A stretch of 64,000 bases of DNA from NCBI GenBank assembly GCA_008638375.1, contig CM018036.1, positions 17,485,300 to 17,549,299 on the forward strand, read 5' to 3'. Origin of the DNA: Nyssa sinensis. Lineage: Eukaryota > Streptophyta > Magnoliopsida > Cornales > Nyssaceae. The notes beneath the pieces were generated by a model. It saw only the letters and a program-made list of their open reading frames with translations, searched no databases and was not told the DNA's origin. The position numbers and the translations under genes were made by a program. The number at the start of each line of letters is the position of its first letter. Position 1 is the stretch's first letter. Shown one piece after another: positions 63,490 through 64,000 of this stretch.

Positions 63490-64000
63490 ATAATATGGAC
63501 AAACCCCCCTAGTGCTCTTTCTATACGGGTGCAACCCCTTGGTGCTCTTCTAATGAAAGTAAATTCTCAAAGAAAAATAGAGAAAGATATTGAGAAGAAA
63601 TACTAAAATACAGTACTATTTACCACCCTTGAAGAGAAATTCCCTTTTAAAAGCAAAGCCTTCTCTCTCAATATCTTGATCCCCGATACAAGAAGAATTT
63701 TGCTCTGACCCAATAAAGGCCGAAATACAAAACCAAAATAGACACTCCTCACAGTCAAGTCCCTAGCCAAGTCAAATACCCTATTAACTTCCTTCATGCC
63801 AGTAATTGCACCCATGGTGGAACTAACTTCCAAACCCAAGTCAAGTTGAAAAATGCCACAAGACACATCTCACATACTTCATCTAATGGCTAAAAGTGTC
63901 AAGAAAAATCAAGGTATCAGCCACAAATTAAAGGTGAGAAATCCAACCCTCTTAACCAATCAAAAAACCCGAAATAAGGGCACCCTTTGCTGTTCTATAC
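63490..64000 (-). pseudogene. LINE (L1-type) RT fragment at the window edge
   Basis: Reading down the minus strand from 63960, GFLIG-EGWISHL-FVADTLIFLD (with stops at the dashes) corresponds to the RT stretch containing the catalytic FADD motif, here changed to VADT. A 87-codon open stretch (63603-63866) continues through LGLEVSSTMGAITGMKEVNR. Similarity weakens after that. The copy is dead and continues beyond the window. Confidence 0.55.

Overview
The window is eukaryotic nuclear DNA from a flowering plant, most likely a woody eudicot. The evidence is GT-AG introns, a very AT-rich intergenic background full of (TA)n microsatellites, plant MITEs, Ty1/copia remnants and many decayed plant L1-type LINE fragments. 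No operons, CRISPR arrays, phage or bacterial systems are visible. Only two host genes can be supported.

Region 1 (1-20,700). A broken Ty1/copia pol fragment lies at the left edge and a hAT-like non-autonomous element at 1,467-2,527. The only intact one-piece gene is an intronless nepenthesin-type aspartic protease of the ASPG1 class (3,340-4,830, +), with a TATA box and a CT-rich leader. Downstream is a long gene-free stretch. It holds a four-copy ~158-bp tandem repeat, a LINE tail, a Mutator-like MITE with a perfect 10-bp target duplication, a Stowaway-like MITE, a complex tandem repeat field at 10.8-11.7 kb, a LINE tail split by another insertion, a broken copia pol with a short 3' LTR (16.7-18.5 kb), and a decayed organelle-type 23S rRNA fragment near 20.3 kb.

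Region 2 (20,760-62,339, minus strand). One gene fills two thirds of the window: the plant Golgi golgin CASP (CUX1/CASP family). I placed 18 consecutive coding exons, each with consensus splice sites and compatible phases. They give about 655 of an expected ~690 residues. Exon 1, with the start codon, is not seen and probably lies beyond base 64,000. Two introns are very large (14.8 kb and 9.2 kb). The introns carry LINE fragments of the L1 and RTE types in both orientations, two nested hAT-like elements, a Mutator-like MITE with long terminal inverted repeats, a Stowaway-like MITE and a probable solo copia LTR. Exon 2 as given has one extra base, which shifts the frame. Since every other exon is intact, this is either a sequence error or a recent lesion.

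Region 3 (62,340-64,000). This is upstream sequence, probably intron 1, with an RTE-type LINE 3' end carrying a (GTTGA)n tail and a minus-strand L1-type reverse transcriptase fragment.

The two genes are functionally unrelated: a secreted protease and a Golgi tether. I found no new multi-gene system. The observations most worth following are the CASP exon-2 frameshift, the nested and TSD-bearing DNA transposons, the organelle rRNA relic and the unusual poly-G/poly-C tracts.
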